Of a stretch of DNA of 64,000 bases, positions 24,408 through 33,291 are shown piece after piece. Under the pieces are notes generated by a model. That model searched no databases. It was not told the origin of the DNA and saw only the letters and a list, made by a program, of their open reading frames with translations. The DNA is taken from NCBI RefSeq assembly GCF_900109095.1, contig NZ_FNYZ01000015.1:62001-126000 (forward strand). The letters are read 5' to 3'. Numbering within the stretch: the stretch's first letter is position 1; every line of letters starts with the position of its first letter. The DNA comes from Sphingobium sp. AP50 (GTDB lineage: Bacteria > Pseudomonadota > Alphaproteobacteria > Sphingomonadales > Sphingomonadaceae). The translations under genes were made by a program, and so were the position numbers.

Positions 24408-25619
24408 TCACCCCTCGATCGCGCTCAGCAGGGGATTGTCCGCACGCACTTCCTTGGCGGCCTGGGCCTGTCCTTCGGCGCGGGCGATATAGCCCTTCGA
24501 TTTTTCGACCTCGCCCGACAGTGTGTTCACCGTCGTCTTCATATTCTCCAGCGCTTTCAGCTTGAAGGTGTCGATGCTGTCCATCGTATCGTAGATATTC
24601 TGGAAGGCGCGCTGGAGCGTTTCGACCGGGATGGTGCTGGACGCGGCCTGTTCGTGGATCTGCGCGGTCTGGCTTTTCAGCAATTCGCCGGTGCGGTCGA
24701 TCATGTTGGCGGTCGTGGTGTTGAGCGCGCTGATCTGCTCCAGCACCAGCCGCTGGCCGGCCAGCGCCTGCGCCACCGTTACCGCCGTGCGCAACGCTGC
24801 GACGGTCGTCGTGCTGGCGCGGTCCACGCCCTTGACCAACTCGACATTGTTCTTCTTGACCAGATCGAGCGCCAGATAGCCCTGAACCGTCACCGCCATC
24901 TGGGTCAGCAGATCCTGCGTGCGTTGGCGGATGTAGAAGAGGGCGCTTTCGCGGATCGCCTTCGCCTTGGCCGGATCGGACGAATCCAGTTCCAGCGCCT
25001 TGTCTTCCAGCCGGGCGTCCATCGTCTTGCTGATATGGATCATCTGTTCCAGACGGCCCATGGTCTGCCACATATTCTGGCGTTCCACGTCGATCGCGGC
25101 ATTATCCTTGATCAGCACGTCCTTGCCGCTGGCCAGCGACCCCAGGATCGAATTGATATGGCCCTGCGCGCTCTTATAGCCGTCGAAATAATCGCGCATC
25201 TTGTTGCCGAACGGGATGATGCCGAACAGCTTCTTGGGCGCCAGCAAATTGCCGCGCTTGCCCGGATCAAGATCCTCTACCGTGCGGCGCAGTTCGGCGA
25301 GGTCCGCGCCCACCTTCGTATCGCTGTCCATCGCGCGGACAGGGCGGTCGAGGAAGCGGTTGGAGTGGCCGGCGGCCTCCGATATTTCCTTACGCCCCAT
25401 ATTGGTCAACTGGTCGACCCGCGCGCCGAATTCGGGCGAATTGGCGTCCTGCGCGACCAGATCGGCGACGAAGGCGTCGACCTTCTCATCCAGCTTGGAC
25501 CGCTTTTCACTGTCGATGGGAACGAGGCCGGACGCCTTTTCGGGCGCGACCACGGGCACCGGATCGGGCGGCGTAAGGTTCAGCGTGTCAGCGGTAGCGG
25601 TCGGCGCGGTCGAAGCCAT
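24408..25619 (-). CDS. telA: TelA-family toxic anion resistance protein
   Basis: Soluble, almost all-helical protein of 403 residues. The long coiled segments (KKLFGIIPFGNKMRDYFDGY, NMWQTMGRLEQMI, VTVQGYLALDLVKKNNVELV) are hallmarks of TelA. Members are connected with resistance to tellurite and cell-envelope stress; the biochemical role is not known. The ATG at 25619 follows GGGAGA. It lies upstream of the XpaC-like gene on the same strand, 130 bases apart with a REP-like repeat between, probably one transcript. Confidence 0.85.
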   Translation of the reverse strand: MASTAPTATADTLNLTPPDPVPVVAPEKASGLVPIDSEKRSKLDEKVDAFVADLVAQDANSPEFGARVDQLTNMGRKEISEAAGHSNRFLDRPVRAMDSDTKVGADLAELRRTVEDLDPGKRGNLLAPKKLFGIIPFGNKMRDYFDGYKSAQGHINSILGSLASGKDVLIKDNAAIDVERQNMWQTMGRLEQMIHISKTMDARLEDKALELDSSDPAKAKAIRESALFYIRQRTQDLLTQMAVTVQGYLALDLVKKNNVELVKGVDRASTTTVAALRTAVTVAQALAGQRLVLEQISALNTTTANMIDRTGELLKSQTAQIHEQAASSTIPVETLQRAFQNIYDTMDSIDTFKLKALENMKTTVNTLSGEVEKSKGYIARAEGQAQAAKEVRADNPLLSAIEG

Positions 25620-25772
25620 GTCATCTCCCAGAAGCCAGTGTCGGCCCTCCACTGTCATATGCGTATAGAACAGTCGGGCCGCAAGTCTGTGTCGTCGTTA
25701 TAAGGGGGGACGTCATGCCATTGCAATCGCTCCCCGCCCGGTTAGCATGGGGCAAAAGGCAAAGGAGAGCGG

Positions 25773-26093
25773 ATGGCCCGGACGGATGAGGAAGCGCTGG
25801 TCGCGGCGGTGGCGGCCGATCCGCGCTATCAGGCGCTGGTGGCGCGGCGCGCGCGGCTGGGCTGGTGGCTGTCGGCGATAATCTTTGGCGCGTTCGTCAC
25901 CTATCTGCTGCTGATCGCGTTCGACAAAGCGTTGCTGGGCGCGCCGATCGGGGCGGGGGTGACGTCGATCGGCATTCCCATCGGGCTGGGCCTGATCCTG
26001 CTCGCGATTGCGCTGACCGGCCTTTATGTCGCCCATGCCAATCGCCATCATGACGCGCAGATGGCGCAAATTCTGAAGGATCATGGCGCATGA
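25773..26093 (+). CDS. DUF485-family membrane protein
   Basis: Small inner-membrane protein of 106 residues. The N-terminal PRYQALVARRARLGWWLS motif and two transmembrane helices (about 32-50 and 65-87) are typical of DUF485 (YjcH type). This family is nearly always encoded in front of a cation/acetate symporter. The stop overlaps the actP start by four bases (ATGA), so the two are translationally coupled and probably act together in short-chain monocarboxylate uptake. Confidence 0.88.
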   Translation: MARTDEEALVAAVAADPRYQALVARRARLGWWLSAIIFGAFVTYLLLIAFDKALLGAPIGAGVTSIGIPIGLGLILLAIALTGLYVAHANRHHDAQMAQILKDHGA

Positions 26094-27781
26094 GGGCGCT
26101 GGTCGGGCTGATCGCCCTGTTCCCGCTCCCCGCCTTCGCCGCCGCGCTGGAGGGAGAGGCGCAGCGCCAGCCGATCAACTGGGTGGCGATCGGCATGTTC
26201 GTCGCCTTTGTTGGCCTGACGCTGTGGATTACCAAGGCGGCGGCCGCGCGCACCCGTACCGCGTCGGATTTCTATACTGCCGGCGGCGGGATCAGCGGGT
26301 TCCAGAATGGCCTGGCCATGGCGGGCGATTATATGTCCGCCGCCTCCTTCCTCGGCATATCGGCGCAGATCTTCAATGACGGCTATGATGGCCTCATCTA
26401 CTCCACCGGCTTTCTGGTGGGCTGGCCGATCCTGCTGTTCCTGATGGCGGAGCGGCTGCGCAATCTGGGGCGCTTCACCTTCGCCGATGTCGCCTCCTAC
26501 CGCTTTGCCCAGCCGCCGGTGCGCAGCTTTGCGGCGGTGTCCACGCTGCTGGTCGTCAGCTTCTACCTGATCGCGCAGATGGTGGGGGCAGGGCAGCTGA
26601 TCAAATTATTGTTCGGTCTGCCCTATGCGCTGGCGGTGGTGATCGTGGGTGGGCTGATGATGCTCTACGTCCTGTTCGGCGGCATGCGGGCGACGACCTG
26701 GGTACAGATCATCAAGGCGGTGCTGCTGCTGGGGGGCGCAAGCTTCATGGCGCTGATGGTGCTGGCGCAATTCGGCTTCTCGCTGGAGACGCTTTTTGCC
26801 CGTGCCGTCGAGGTGAAGACGCAAGCGGCGCTGGCCGATGGCGCGAATGCGGGCGAAGCGGCGGAGCGCGGCCGCTCCATCATGGCGCCGGGCAATTTCA
26901 TCAAAGACCCGGTGTCGGCCATCTCCTTCGGCCTCGCCCTGATGCTGGGGACGGCAGGCCTGCCGCATATCCTGATGCGCTTCTTCACCGTTCCGGACGC
27001 GAAGGAAGCGCGCAAGTCGGTGCTGTGGGCGACCGGCTGGATCGGCTATTTCTATATCCTGACCTTCATCATCGGCTTCGGCGCGATCATATTGGTGGGG
27101 ACGGATGCGGGCTATCTGGACGGGCAGGGGGCGTTGCGCGGCGGCGGCAATATGGCGGCGATTCACCTCGCCCATGCGATCGGCGGCAATGCGTTTCTGG
27201 GCTTTATTTCGGCTGTGGCCTTCGCGACGATCCTGGCGGTGGTGGCGGGGCTGACGCTCTCGGCGGCCTCGGCGGTCAGCCATGATCTTTATGCGACAGT
27301 GTTCAAGCAGGGACAGGCCAGTTCGGCGGACGAATTGCGCGTGTCGCGGCTGACGACGCTGGCGCTCGGCGCGCTGGCGGTGCTGCTGGGGCTGGTGTTC
27401 GAAAAGCAGAATGTCGCCTTCATGGTCAGCCTGGCCTTCGCGCTGGCGGCGTCGGGCAATTTCCCGGTGCTGATCCTGTCGCTGCTGTGGAGCGGCTGCA
27501 CCACGCGCGGCGCGGCCTGGGGCGGGACGATCGGGCTGCTGACGGCGTTCGTGCTGACCCTGCTGTCGCCGGCGGTGTGGACCACCACTTTCGGGCTAGG
27601 GGCGGCGCCTTTCCCCTATAGTTCGGCAGCGATCTTCTCTGTCCCTGCCGGTTTCATCGCCATCTGGCTGATCTCGCGGTTGGATCGCTCCCCCCGCGCG
27701 GCGGTGGACAAGGCTGGCTATCCGGCGCAGCGGGTGCGGGCGGAAACCGGCATCGGGGCGTTTGCAGCGAGCGATCATTAA
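26090..27781 (+). CDS. actP: Cation/acetate symporter
   Basis: Sodium:solute symporter family (SSS) permease of 563 residues with about thirteen transmembrane helices after an N-terminal signal-like segment. SDFYTAGGGISGFQNGLAMA (about 60-79) is the classic ActP signature; LMLGTAGLPHILMRFFTV and GLTLSAASAVSHDLY also match. It imports acetate or similar carboxylates with a cation. It overlaps the DUF485 gene and ends in a shared bidirectional terminator. The exact substrate is inferred. Confidence 0.92.
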   Translation: MRALVGLIALFPLPAFAAALEGEAQRQPINWVAIGMFVAFVGLTLWITKAAAARTRTASDFYTAGGGISGFQNGLAMAGDYMSAASFLGISAQIFNDGYDGLIYSTGFLVGWPILLFLMAERLRNLGRFTFADVASYRFAQPPVRSFAAVSTLLVVSFYLIAQMVGAGQLIKLLFGLPYALAVVIVGGLMMLYVLFGGMRATTWVQIIKAVLLLGGASFMALMVLAQFGFSLETLFARAVEVKTQAALADGANAGEAAERGRSIMAPGNFIKDPVSAISFGLALMLGTAGLPHILMRFFTVPDAKEARKSVLWATGWIGYFYILTFIIGFGAIILVGTDAGYLDGQGALRGGGNMAAIHLAHAIGGNAFLGFISAVAFATILAVVAGLTLSAASAVSHDLYATVFKQGQASSADELRVSRLTTLALGALAVLLGLVFEKQNVAFMVSLAFALAASGNFPVLILSLLWSGCTTRGAAWGGTIGLLTAFVLTLLSPAVWTTTFGLGAAPFPYSSAAIFSVPAGFIAIWLISRLDRSPRAAVDKAGYPAQRVRAETGIGAFAASDH

Positions 27782-27810
27782 AAAAGGGCGGTGTCACTAC
27801 CGCCCTTTTT
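27781..27810. terminator. Bidirectional terminator between actP and the S10 peptidase gene
   Basis: Perfect 12-base arms AAAAAGGGCGGT and ACCGCCCTTTTT with a 6-base loop. The run of A on one side and T on the other lets it end both converging transcripts. Confidence 0.9.
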
Positions 27811-27813
27811 ATA

Positions 27814-29364
27814 TCAGCGCGCACCCTCGGCGTAGTAGCGCTCCATGTCGAGGCGCATCTGGTGCAGCGCTTCCGGGTTCAGATAGACCATGTGGCCCGC
27901 CGGATAATATTTGAACTGGAGGTTCTGGCGCAGTGCCGGTTCCAGCATCATGTGCTTGAGGTCACGCTCGGTCGAGAAGAAGGGCGTCGCCATATCGTAC
28001 CAGCCGTTGAGCGACAGCACGCGCATATGCGGGTTGGTGCGCATCGCGGCGCTGAGGTCGGCGGTCACGTCCGCGACGTTCTGCTTGCCGCCTTCCGGGG
28101 GCGAATGGCTCCAGTCCCATTTGAAGTCGCCACCTTCGCGCGCGCTCAGGCGATAGTCGAGGTCGGTCTTGTAGCCGATCTTGTTGGTCAGCTGGTCCAG
28201 GAAGCTGCCGACATAGAGGCCGGTGATGCCGGTGCTGGACGGGTCAAATTCCGGTTCCTCGCCCGCCGCGTCGGCATCGATGCCCTTGTAGCGGCTGTCG
28301 AAACGACCGATCGTCTCATGTCCGTCGCGCAGCAATTCCTTGCGGAAGCGGGACAGGTTGACGCGCAGATTGGCGCGCTTGAGATAATCGACCGACAGGC
28401 CGGTGAAGCGGCTCAATTGCTGGGCGATCTGGTCCGTTTCTTCCGCGCTGAGGTCGGACCCCTTGAGCAGCGCCGTGGCATAGGGGCCGTTGGCGAAGAC
28501 GCGGGCTTCCTCGACAAAGGCTTCCAGGCTGGCGGGGCGGCCGCCGGGCACGCGGTTATGATACCAGGCGGTCGCGGCATAGCTGGGCAGATAGCCGACA
28601 TGGATCGCATCGAAGCCCGACTGGCGGATGCCGTAATTCATGATCGACGACAGCAGCACCACGCCGTTCAGCGTCAGCCCGCGATCCTCCAGTTGATAGG
28701 CGAGCGCGCCCGACCGGGTCGTGCCATAGCTTTCGCCGAAAATATATTTGGGCGACGCCCAGCGGCCATTCTTGGTCGTGTAACGGATGATCGCCTTGGC
28801 AAAGGCGTCCACATCGCCATCGACGCTGTAGAAGTCGGACGGCTTGGCATCGCCCAGGATGCGCGAATAGCCCGACCCGATCGTGTCGAGATACACCATG
28901 TCGGTGCTGCCGATCAGACTGTCATTATTGGGGCCGACATCGAAGGGGGCGGGCTTCACCGCTTCGGGATTGGTGGTGCGCACATGTTCGGGCGCGAAGC
29001 TGCCCATGCGCAGCCAGAGCGACGACGAACCGGGGCCGCCATTATAAAGGAAGGTGACGGGGCGGTTCTTACCCTCTGCCGTATAGGCGGTGTAGAACAT
29101 GCTGGCGACCGGCTTGCCCTGGGCATCGCGGATGGTGAGCGTGCCGGCGGTTTGGGTGTAGGGGATCGCCTTGCCATCGACATGGGCGGTGCCCTTGCTG
29201 CTCTGCGTCACTTCCTCGACCGGGGCGCTGGCCCAGTTGGCGGCGACCTCACCGGCGATCTTGTCGGCATGCTGCTTGGCGGCGTCGGGCGCGTCCTTCT
29301 GCGCGAGGGCCGGGGCGGCGAGGGCAATGAGGGAGGCGAAGGAAAGGGTGGCGGCAAACCGCAT
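27814..29364 (-). CDS. S10-family serine carboxypeptidase-like, exported
   Basis: Alpha/beta hydrolase-fold peptidase of 516 residues with a signal peptide (1-21, PALAQ). The oxyanion region is YNGGPGSSSLWLRMG (107-121), the nucleophile Ser212 in FGESYGTTRSG, the Asp in SLNGWYDMATP, and the His in PAGHMVYLN near the C-terminus. Serine carboxypeptidases remove C-terminal residues; bacterial members are periplasmic and poorly studied. AAGGAG precedes the start at 29364. It is a single-gene unit between the terminator at 27.8 kb and the repeat at 29.5 kb. Confidence 0.9.
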   Translation of the reverse strand: MRFAATLSFASLIALAAPALAQKDAPDAAKQHADKIAGEVAANWASAPVEEVTQSSKGTAHVDGKAIPYTQTAGTLTIRDAQGKPVASMFYTAYTAEGKNRPVTFLYNGGPGSSSLWLRMGSFAPEHVRTTNPEAVKPAPFDVGPNNDSLIGSTDMVYLDTIGSGYSRILGDAKPSDFYSVDGDVDAFAKAIIRYTTKNGRWASPKYIFGESYGTTRSGALAYQLEDRGLTLNGVVLLSSIMNYGIRQSGFDAIHVGYLPSYAATAWYHNRVPGGRPASLEAFVEEARVFANGPYATALLKGSDLSAEETDQIAQQLSRFTGLSVDYLKRANLRVNLSRFRKELLRDGHETIGRFDSRYKGIDADAAGEEPEFDPSSTGITGLYVGSFLDQLTNKIGYKTDLDYRLSAREGGDFKWDWSHSPPEGGKQNVADVTADLSAAMRTNPHMRVLSLNGWYDMATPFFSTERDLKHMMLEPALRQNLQFKYYPAGHMVYLNPEALHQMRLDMERYYAEGAR

Positions 29365-29512
29365 GGGGGGAAGGCTCCTTGCAGGGATATGGTATATTAT
29401 TGACGACGGGGCGCACCATAGGAAGGCCAGCCCGTGGGGCAAGGAGATATTGCGCTTTTGTAAAGCAAGGGGCCGACTTGGACGGGAAGCGGAAGGTCGC
29501 CTTCCCCCCACC

Positions 29513-29632
29513 TCCGTTCGTCCTGAGTAGCCGCTGAGCTTGTCGAAGCGGCGTATCGAAGGATCAAAGCGTCTCGCATATCCTTCGATACGGGCCTTCG
29601 ACTTCGCTCAGTCCCTACTCAGGACGAACGGA
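29513..29632. repeat. REP-like long inverted repeat
   Basis: 120-base palindromic element bounded by TCCGTTCGTCCTGAGTAG and its complement ending in CGAACGGA, with inner arms GTATCGAAGGAT / ATCCTTCGATAC. Between them are GCTTGTCGAAG and CTTCGACTTCGCTCAG cores. It fills most of the gap between the peptidase gene's upstream region and the aminotransferase gene. Confidence 0.9.
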
Positions 29633-29655
29633 GTTCTGGTATGTTCGCTCCTGGC

Positions 29656-30891
29656 CTAGACCGCCCGCAGCCCCTCGATCACCGCTGCCACATCGTCATC
29701 GCTATTATAGACATGCGGCGAAAAGCGGATCGCGCCCGCGCCGCCGATCTTCGATGCAGCGGTGGCGATTTTTGCCTGCCATAGTTTCGCGCGCAGCGCC
29801 GCCACATCGCGGCCGGGGAAGGCGACGGTAATGACCGGGCCGGTAATGGCGTCCACCCCGCTGCCGAAGGGCTTGGCCCCCGGCACGGCGGACAGCGCCT
29901 GCCGCATCGAGGCTGCCCGCTGCCGTGCCGCCTGTTCGATCGCCGCCTGGCCCACGCCGTCCAGCACATCCAGCGTCGCGGCAAAGGCCATCAGGCGCGG
30001 ATCGTCGCGCTGACCCAAAATCTCATACTTTTGCGCGGTGTTCAGGTTCGCTTCGTCGGTCAGCCAATAGCCATGGCTCATCATGATCGGCTGGAGTTCC
30101 GCCTGCCGTTCCTGCTTCACATAGAGCATGCCGCCCTCCAGCGGCCCCATCAGCCATTTATGCGTGCTGCCCGAATAGCTGTCCACGCCCAGCGCCGCGA
30201 GATCCAGTTGCATCCAGCCGAAGGTCTGCGCGCCATCGGCATGCAACCAGATATTCTTCGCCTTTGCCAGCTTGGCGATTTCCGCCACCGGATAGATGAT
30301 GCCGGTGATATTGCTCATGTGGGAGAGGAAGATCGCCTTCGTATTCGGCGTCACGGCGGCGGCGATGCTGTCGAACAATTCCTGCGGCGATTTGGCATCG
30401 ACCGGGACCGGCACGACATGCAGGTCCAGCCCCTCGCGCTCCGCCCGCAATTTCCAGCTATCCCACGTCGAGGGATGATTATGGTCGGTCAGGATGATGC
30501 GGTCCCCGGCCTTGAGCGCCAGCCCCCGTACGGCGACGGTGTTCGCCTCACTGCTGTTGCGGACCAGCGCGATTTCCTGCGCCGTGACGTTCAGTCGCTT
30601 GGCGATTCGGGCGCGCAGCGCATCGGCCGCCTTGGGATAGAGGGCGCGGCGCTCGACCGACGGGTCCATCTGGAAGGCGCGGGTTTCGCTTTCATGCACG
30701 GCCGCCACGCTGCGGAAGGTCGGCGCGATATTGGCGGCGTTGAAATAGCGGATCGCCGGGTCGAGCAGCATGGCGTCGCGCAGCGCGGGCTTGCCGGCCG
30801 CGCTCAGCATGCCGGGCGTCAGCGCCAGGGGGGCGGCGATGGCCGCGGCCTGCATCAGGGTGCGGCGGCTGATGAGCGGGCTGTCGGTCAT
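29656..30891 (-). CDS. Class V aminotransferase-fold enzyme with Tat signal
   Basis: PLP-dependent protein of 411 residues in the isopenicillin N epimerase/cysteine desulfurase-like group. The PLP lysine is Lys245 (YSGSTHKWLMGP), with Asp219 (WLHADGAQ) stacking the cofactor. A twin-arginine signal is present (LISRRTLMQAAAIAAPLAL, 7-25), so the folded holoenzyme is predicted to be exported to the periplasm. The reaction is not known; candidates are amino acid epimerase, lyase or desulfurase. It is divergent from typA and has no operon partner. Confidence 0.85.
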   Translation of the reverse strand: MTDSPLISRRTLMQAAAIAAPLALTPGMLSAAGKPALRDAMLLDPAIRYFNAANIAPTFRSVAAVHESETRAFQMDPSVERRALYPKAADALRARIAKRLNVTAQEIALVRNSSEANTVAVRGLALKAGDRIILTDHNHPSTWDSWKLRAEREGLDLHVVPVPVDAKSPQELFDSIAAAVTPNTKAIFLSHMSNITGIIYPVAEIAKLAKAKNIWLHADGAQTFGWMQLDLAALGVDSYSGSTHKWLMGPLEGGMLYVKQERQAELQPIMMSHGYWLTDEANLNTAQKYEILGQRDDPRLMAFAATLDVLDGVGQAAIEQAARQRAASMRQALSAVPGAKPFGSGVDAITGPVITVAFPGRDVAALRAKLWQAKIATAASKIGGAGAIRFSPHVYNSDDDVAAVIEGLRAV

Positions 30892-31052
30892 GGGCGTCTC
30901 CTTCGGGAATAGAAGGATGGACGGATCGGGCAGGGCGATCCGCCATATGACCGCCGCCCTTGCCGCAACGCATCATTTCCTGTAGGGGCGCGCCCGATAG
31001 TCCTGGACAGGCGTGGTGCCGGCCGGGAGAACCCGAATCCCGAAGGCACAAT

Positions 31053-32870
31053 ATGTCCCTGCGTAATATCGCGATCATCGCGCACGTCGACCATGGCAAG
31101 ACCACCCTCGTCGACCAGCTTTTCCGCCAGTCCGGCACCTTCCGCGACAACCAGCGCGTCGAAGAACGCGCCATGGACAGCAACGACCTGGAAAAGGAGC
31201 GCGGCATCACCATTCTGGCGAAGCCCACCTCGGTCGAATGGAACGGCACCCGCATCAACATCGTCGACACGCCCGGCCACGCCGACTTCGGCGGCGAAGT
31301 GGAGCGCATCCTCTCGATGGTCGACGGCGTGATCCTGCTGGTCGATTCGTCGGAAGGCGCGATGCCGCAGACCAAGTTCGTGACCGGCAAGGCGCTGGCG
31401 CTGGGCCTTAAGCCCATCGTCGTCGTCAACAAGGTCGACCGTCCCGACGAGCGCATCCAGGAAGTGCTGGACGAAGTGTTCGACCTGTTCGTGACGCTGG
31501 AAGCGAATGACGAACAGCTCGACTTCCCTGTCCTCTACGCGTCGGGCCGCAACGGCTATGCCAGCGAAGATCCGCAGCGCCGCGAAGGCACGCTGGAGCC
31601 GCTGTTCCAGAAGATTGTGGACCATGTGCCCGCGCCGTCGCTGGATCAGGACGCGCCGTTCAGCTTCCTCGTCACGCTGCTCGACCGCGACAACTTCCTG
31701 GGTCGTATCCTGACCGGCCGTGTCCAGTCGGGCACGGTGAAGGTCAACCAGCCGATCCACGCGCTGGACATGGACGGCAATGTCATCGAAACCGGCCGTG
31801 CGTCGAAGATCATGTCGTTCCAGGGTCTGGACCGCGTGCCCGTCGATGAAGCCAAGGCGGGCGACATCATTTCGCTGGCCGGCCTCGCCGTCGCGACCGT
31901 GGCCAACACCATTTGCGACACCGCCGTCAGCGAACCGATCCAGGCCCAGCCGATCGATCCGCCGACTCTGTCGATGCGCTTTGCCGTGAACGATTCGCCG
32001 ATGGCGGGCCGCGAAGGCAGCAAGGTGACGAGCCGCATGATCCGCGATCGTCTGGCCCGCGAAGCCGAATCGAACGTCGCCATCAAGGTGACCGAATCGG
32101 AAGACAAGGACAGCTTCGAAGTCGCCGGTCGTGGCGAACTCCAGCTGGGCGTTCTGATCGAAACCATGCGCCGCGAAGGCTTTGAACTCGGTATCTCGCG
32201 TCCGCGCGTGCTGTTCGGCGAAGACGAAAATGGCGCCAAGACCGAGCCTTATGAAACCGTCGTCATCGACGTGGACGATGAATTCTCCGGCACGGTCGTC
32301 GACAAGATGAACATCCGCAAGGCGGAAATGACCGACATGCGTCCCTCGGGCGGCGGCAAGACCCGTATCACCTTCTCCGCGCCCTCGCGCGGCCTGATCG
32401 GCTATCATGGCGAATTCCTGTCCGACACGCGCGGCACCGGCATCATGAACCGCCTGTTCGAGAAATACGGTCCGCATAAGGGCAAGATCGAAGGCCGCAA
32501 AAACGGCGTGCTGATCTCCAACGGTGCCGGCGAAGCCAATGCCTATGCGCTGGGTCCGCTGGAAGAACGCGGCATCCTGTTCGTGGGCGTGGGCGAGGCC
32601 CTCTATGAAGGCATGATCGTCGGCGAGAACGCCAAGCCGGAAGACCTTGAAGTCAACCCGATGAAGTCGAAGGCGCTGACCAACTTCCGCGCCAGCGGCA
32701 AGGACGACACCGTTCGCCTGACCCCGCCGAAGAAGGCGACGCTGGAACAGGCCATCGCTTATATCGACGATGATGAAATGGTCGAAGTGACGCCCAAGAC
32801 CATCCGTCTGCGCAAGCGCTACCTGGACCCGAACGAGCGCAAGCGCATGAGCCGTTCGAAGGCCGCCTGA
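31053..32870 (+). CDS. typA: Ribosome-associated GTPase TypA/BipA
   Basis: Translational GTPase of 605 residues that binds the ribosome and matters under stress and low temperature. The G domain motifs are AHVDHGKTTLVDQ (10-22), the effector ERGITILAKPT, DTPGHADFGGEV and NKVD. Domain II, the EF-G domain III and V-like parts and the TypA-specific C-terminal domain (SRGLIGYHGEFLSDTRGTG, NGVLISNGAGEANAYAL) are complete. The ATG at 31053 matches the family N-terminus MSLRNIAIIAH. The gene is followed by three tandem copies of its own 3' end. Confidence 0.97.
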   Translation: MSLRNIAIIAHVDHGKTTLVDQLFRQSGTFRDNQRVEERAMDSNDLEKERGITILAKPTSVEWNGTRINIVDTPGHADFGGEVERILSMVDGVILLVDSSEGAMPQTKFVTGKALALGLKPIVVVNKVDRPDERIQEVLDEVFDLFVTLEANDEQLDFPVLYASGRNGYASEDPQRREGTLEPLFQKIVDHVPAPSLDQDAPFSFLVTLLDRDNFLGRILTGRVQSGTVKVNQPIHALDMDGNVIETGRASKIMSFQGLDRVPVDEAKAGDIISLAGLAVATVANTICDTAVSEPIQAQPIDPPTLSMRFAVNDSPMAGREGSKVTSRMIRDRLAREAESNVAIKVTESEDKDSFEVAGRGELQLGVLIETMRREGFELGISRPRVLFGEDENGAKTEPYETVVIDVDDEFSGTVVDKMNIRKAEMTDMRPSGGGKTRITFSAPSRGLIGYHGEFLSDTRGTGIMNRLFEKYGPHKGKIEGRKNGVLISNGAGEANAYALGPLEERGILFVGVGEALYEGMIVGENAKPEDLEVNPMKSKALTNFRASGKDDTVRLTPPKKATLEQAIAYIDDDEMVEVTPKTIRLRKRYLDPNERKRMSRSKAA

Positions 32871-32935
32871 TCTATCAGGGTGGCCTCAACAAAGGCCGCC
32901 TGATGTTTCAGGGTGGCCTCTTAAAGGCCGCCTGA
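32858..32935 (+). repeat. Tandem copies of the typA 3' end
   Basis: The last codons and stop of typA, AAGGCCGCCTGA, recur twice downstream at 32892-32903 and 32924-32935, with spacing of 33 and 32 bases. The intervening TTTCAGGGTGGCCTC is also repeated. The copies are not translated as part of typA. Confidence 0.85.
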
Positions 32936-32956
32936 TTTTAGGGTAGACCAGTATCG

Positions 32957-32989
32957 AAAGGGCCGGTGTCGCGAGGCACCGGCCCTTTT
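32957..32989 (+). terminator. Rho-independent terminator after typA
   Basis: Stem AAGGGCCGGTG (32958-32968) / CACCGGCCCTT (32977-32987) with an 8-base loop, followed by TTTTC. It lies after the tandem repeat and ends the typA transcript. Confidence 0.85.
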
Positions 32990-33013
32990 CCGTTAGAAAG
33001 AAGTGAGATCATC

Positions 33014-33184
33014 ATGGCTGACCTCTATTTGAAGGCGCTGACCGCCGAACGCCGCTCGCTCTGGGCCGAATGCCGATTGAAGGGGCTGCCCAAGGATACG
33101 CCGCAGCGCCTGCGGATCGTGGAAATCGACGCGCTGCTGGCCGCGCACAAGGCGAAGCAGGAAGGCCCGAAGGCCAAATCCTGA
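33014..33184 (+). CDS. Small hypothetical protein, 56 residues
   Basis: Short basic helical protein (LTAERRSLWAECRLKGLPKD, IVEIDALLAAHKAKQEG). No signal, membrane segment or known domain. It follows the typA terminator by 25 bases and has AAGTGAG in front of the ATG, so it probably has its own promoter. Codon use agrees with real sphingomonad genes. Function unknown. Confidence 0.6.
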   Translation: MADLYLKALTAERRSLWAECRLKGLPKDTPQRLRIVEIDALLAAHKAKQEGPKAKS

Positions 33185-33291
33185 TGCGGGTGCTTTTGCT
33201 CAACTCATAACGGGTCGAGCATAACGCATTGGAGCCGGGCACGGTGATGCGCCTAGCTTTCGATCCATCACCGGATCGAAAGGCAAGGATC

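Noticed and set aside
27862..29403. 513-codon frame opposite the S10 peptidase gene
   Set aside because: Antisense shadow of a gene with an intact catalytic triad.
30888..32477. Long 529-codon open frame opposite typA
   Set aside because: It is the antisense shadow of a complete, well-conserved typA gene; composition (runs of His, Gln, Arg, Asp) has no domain structure.
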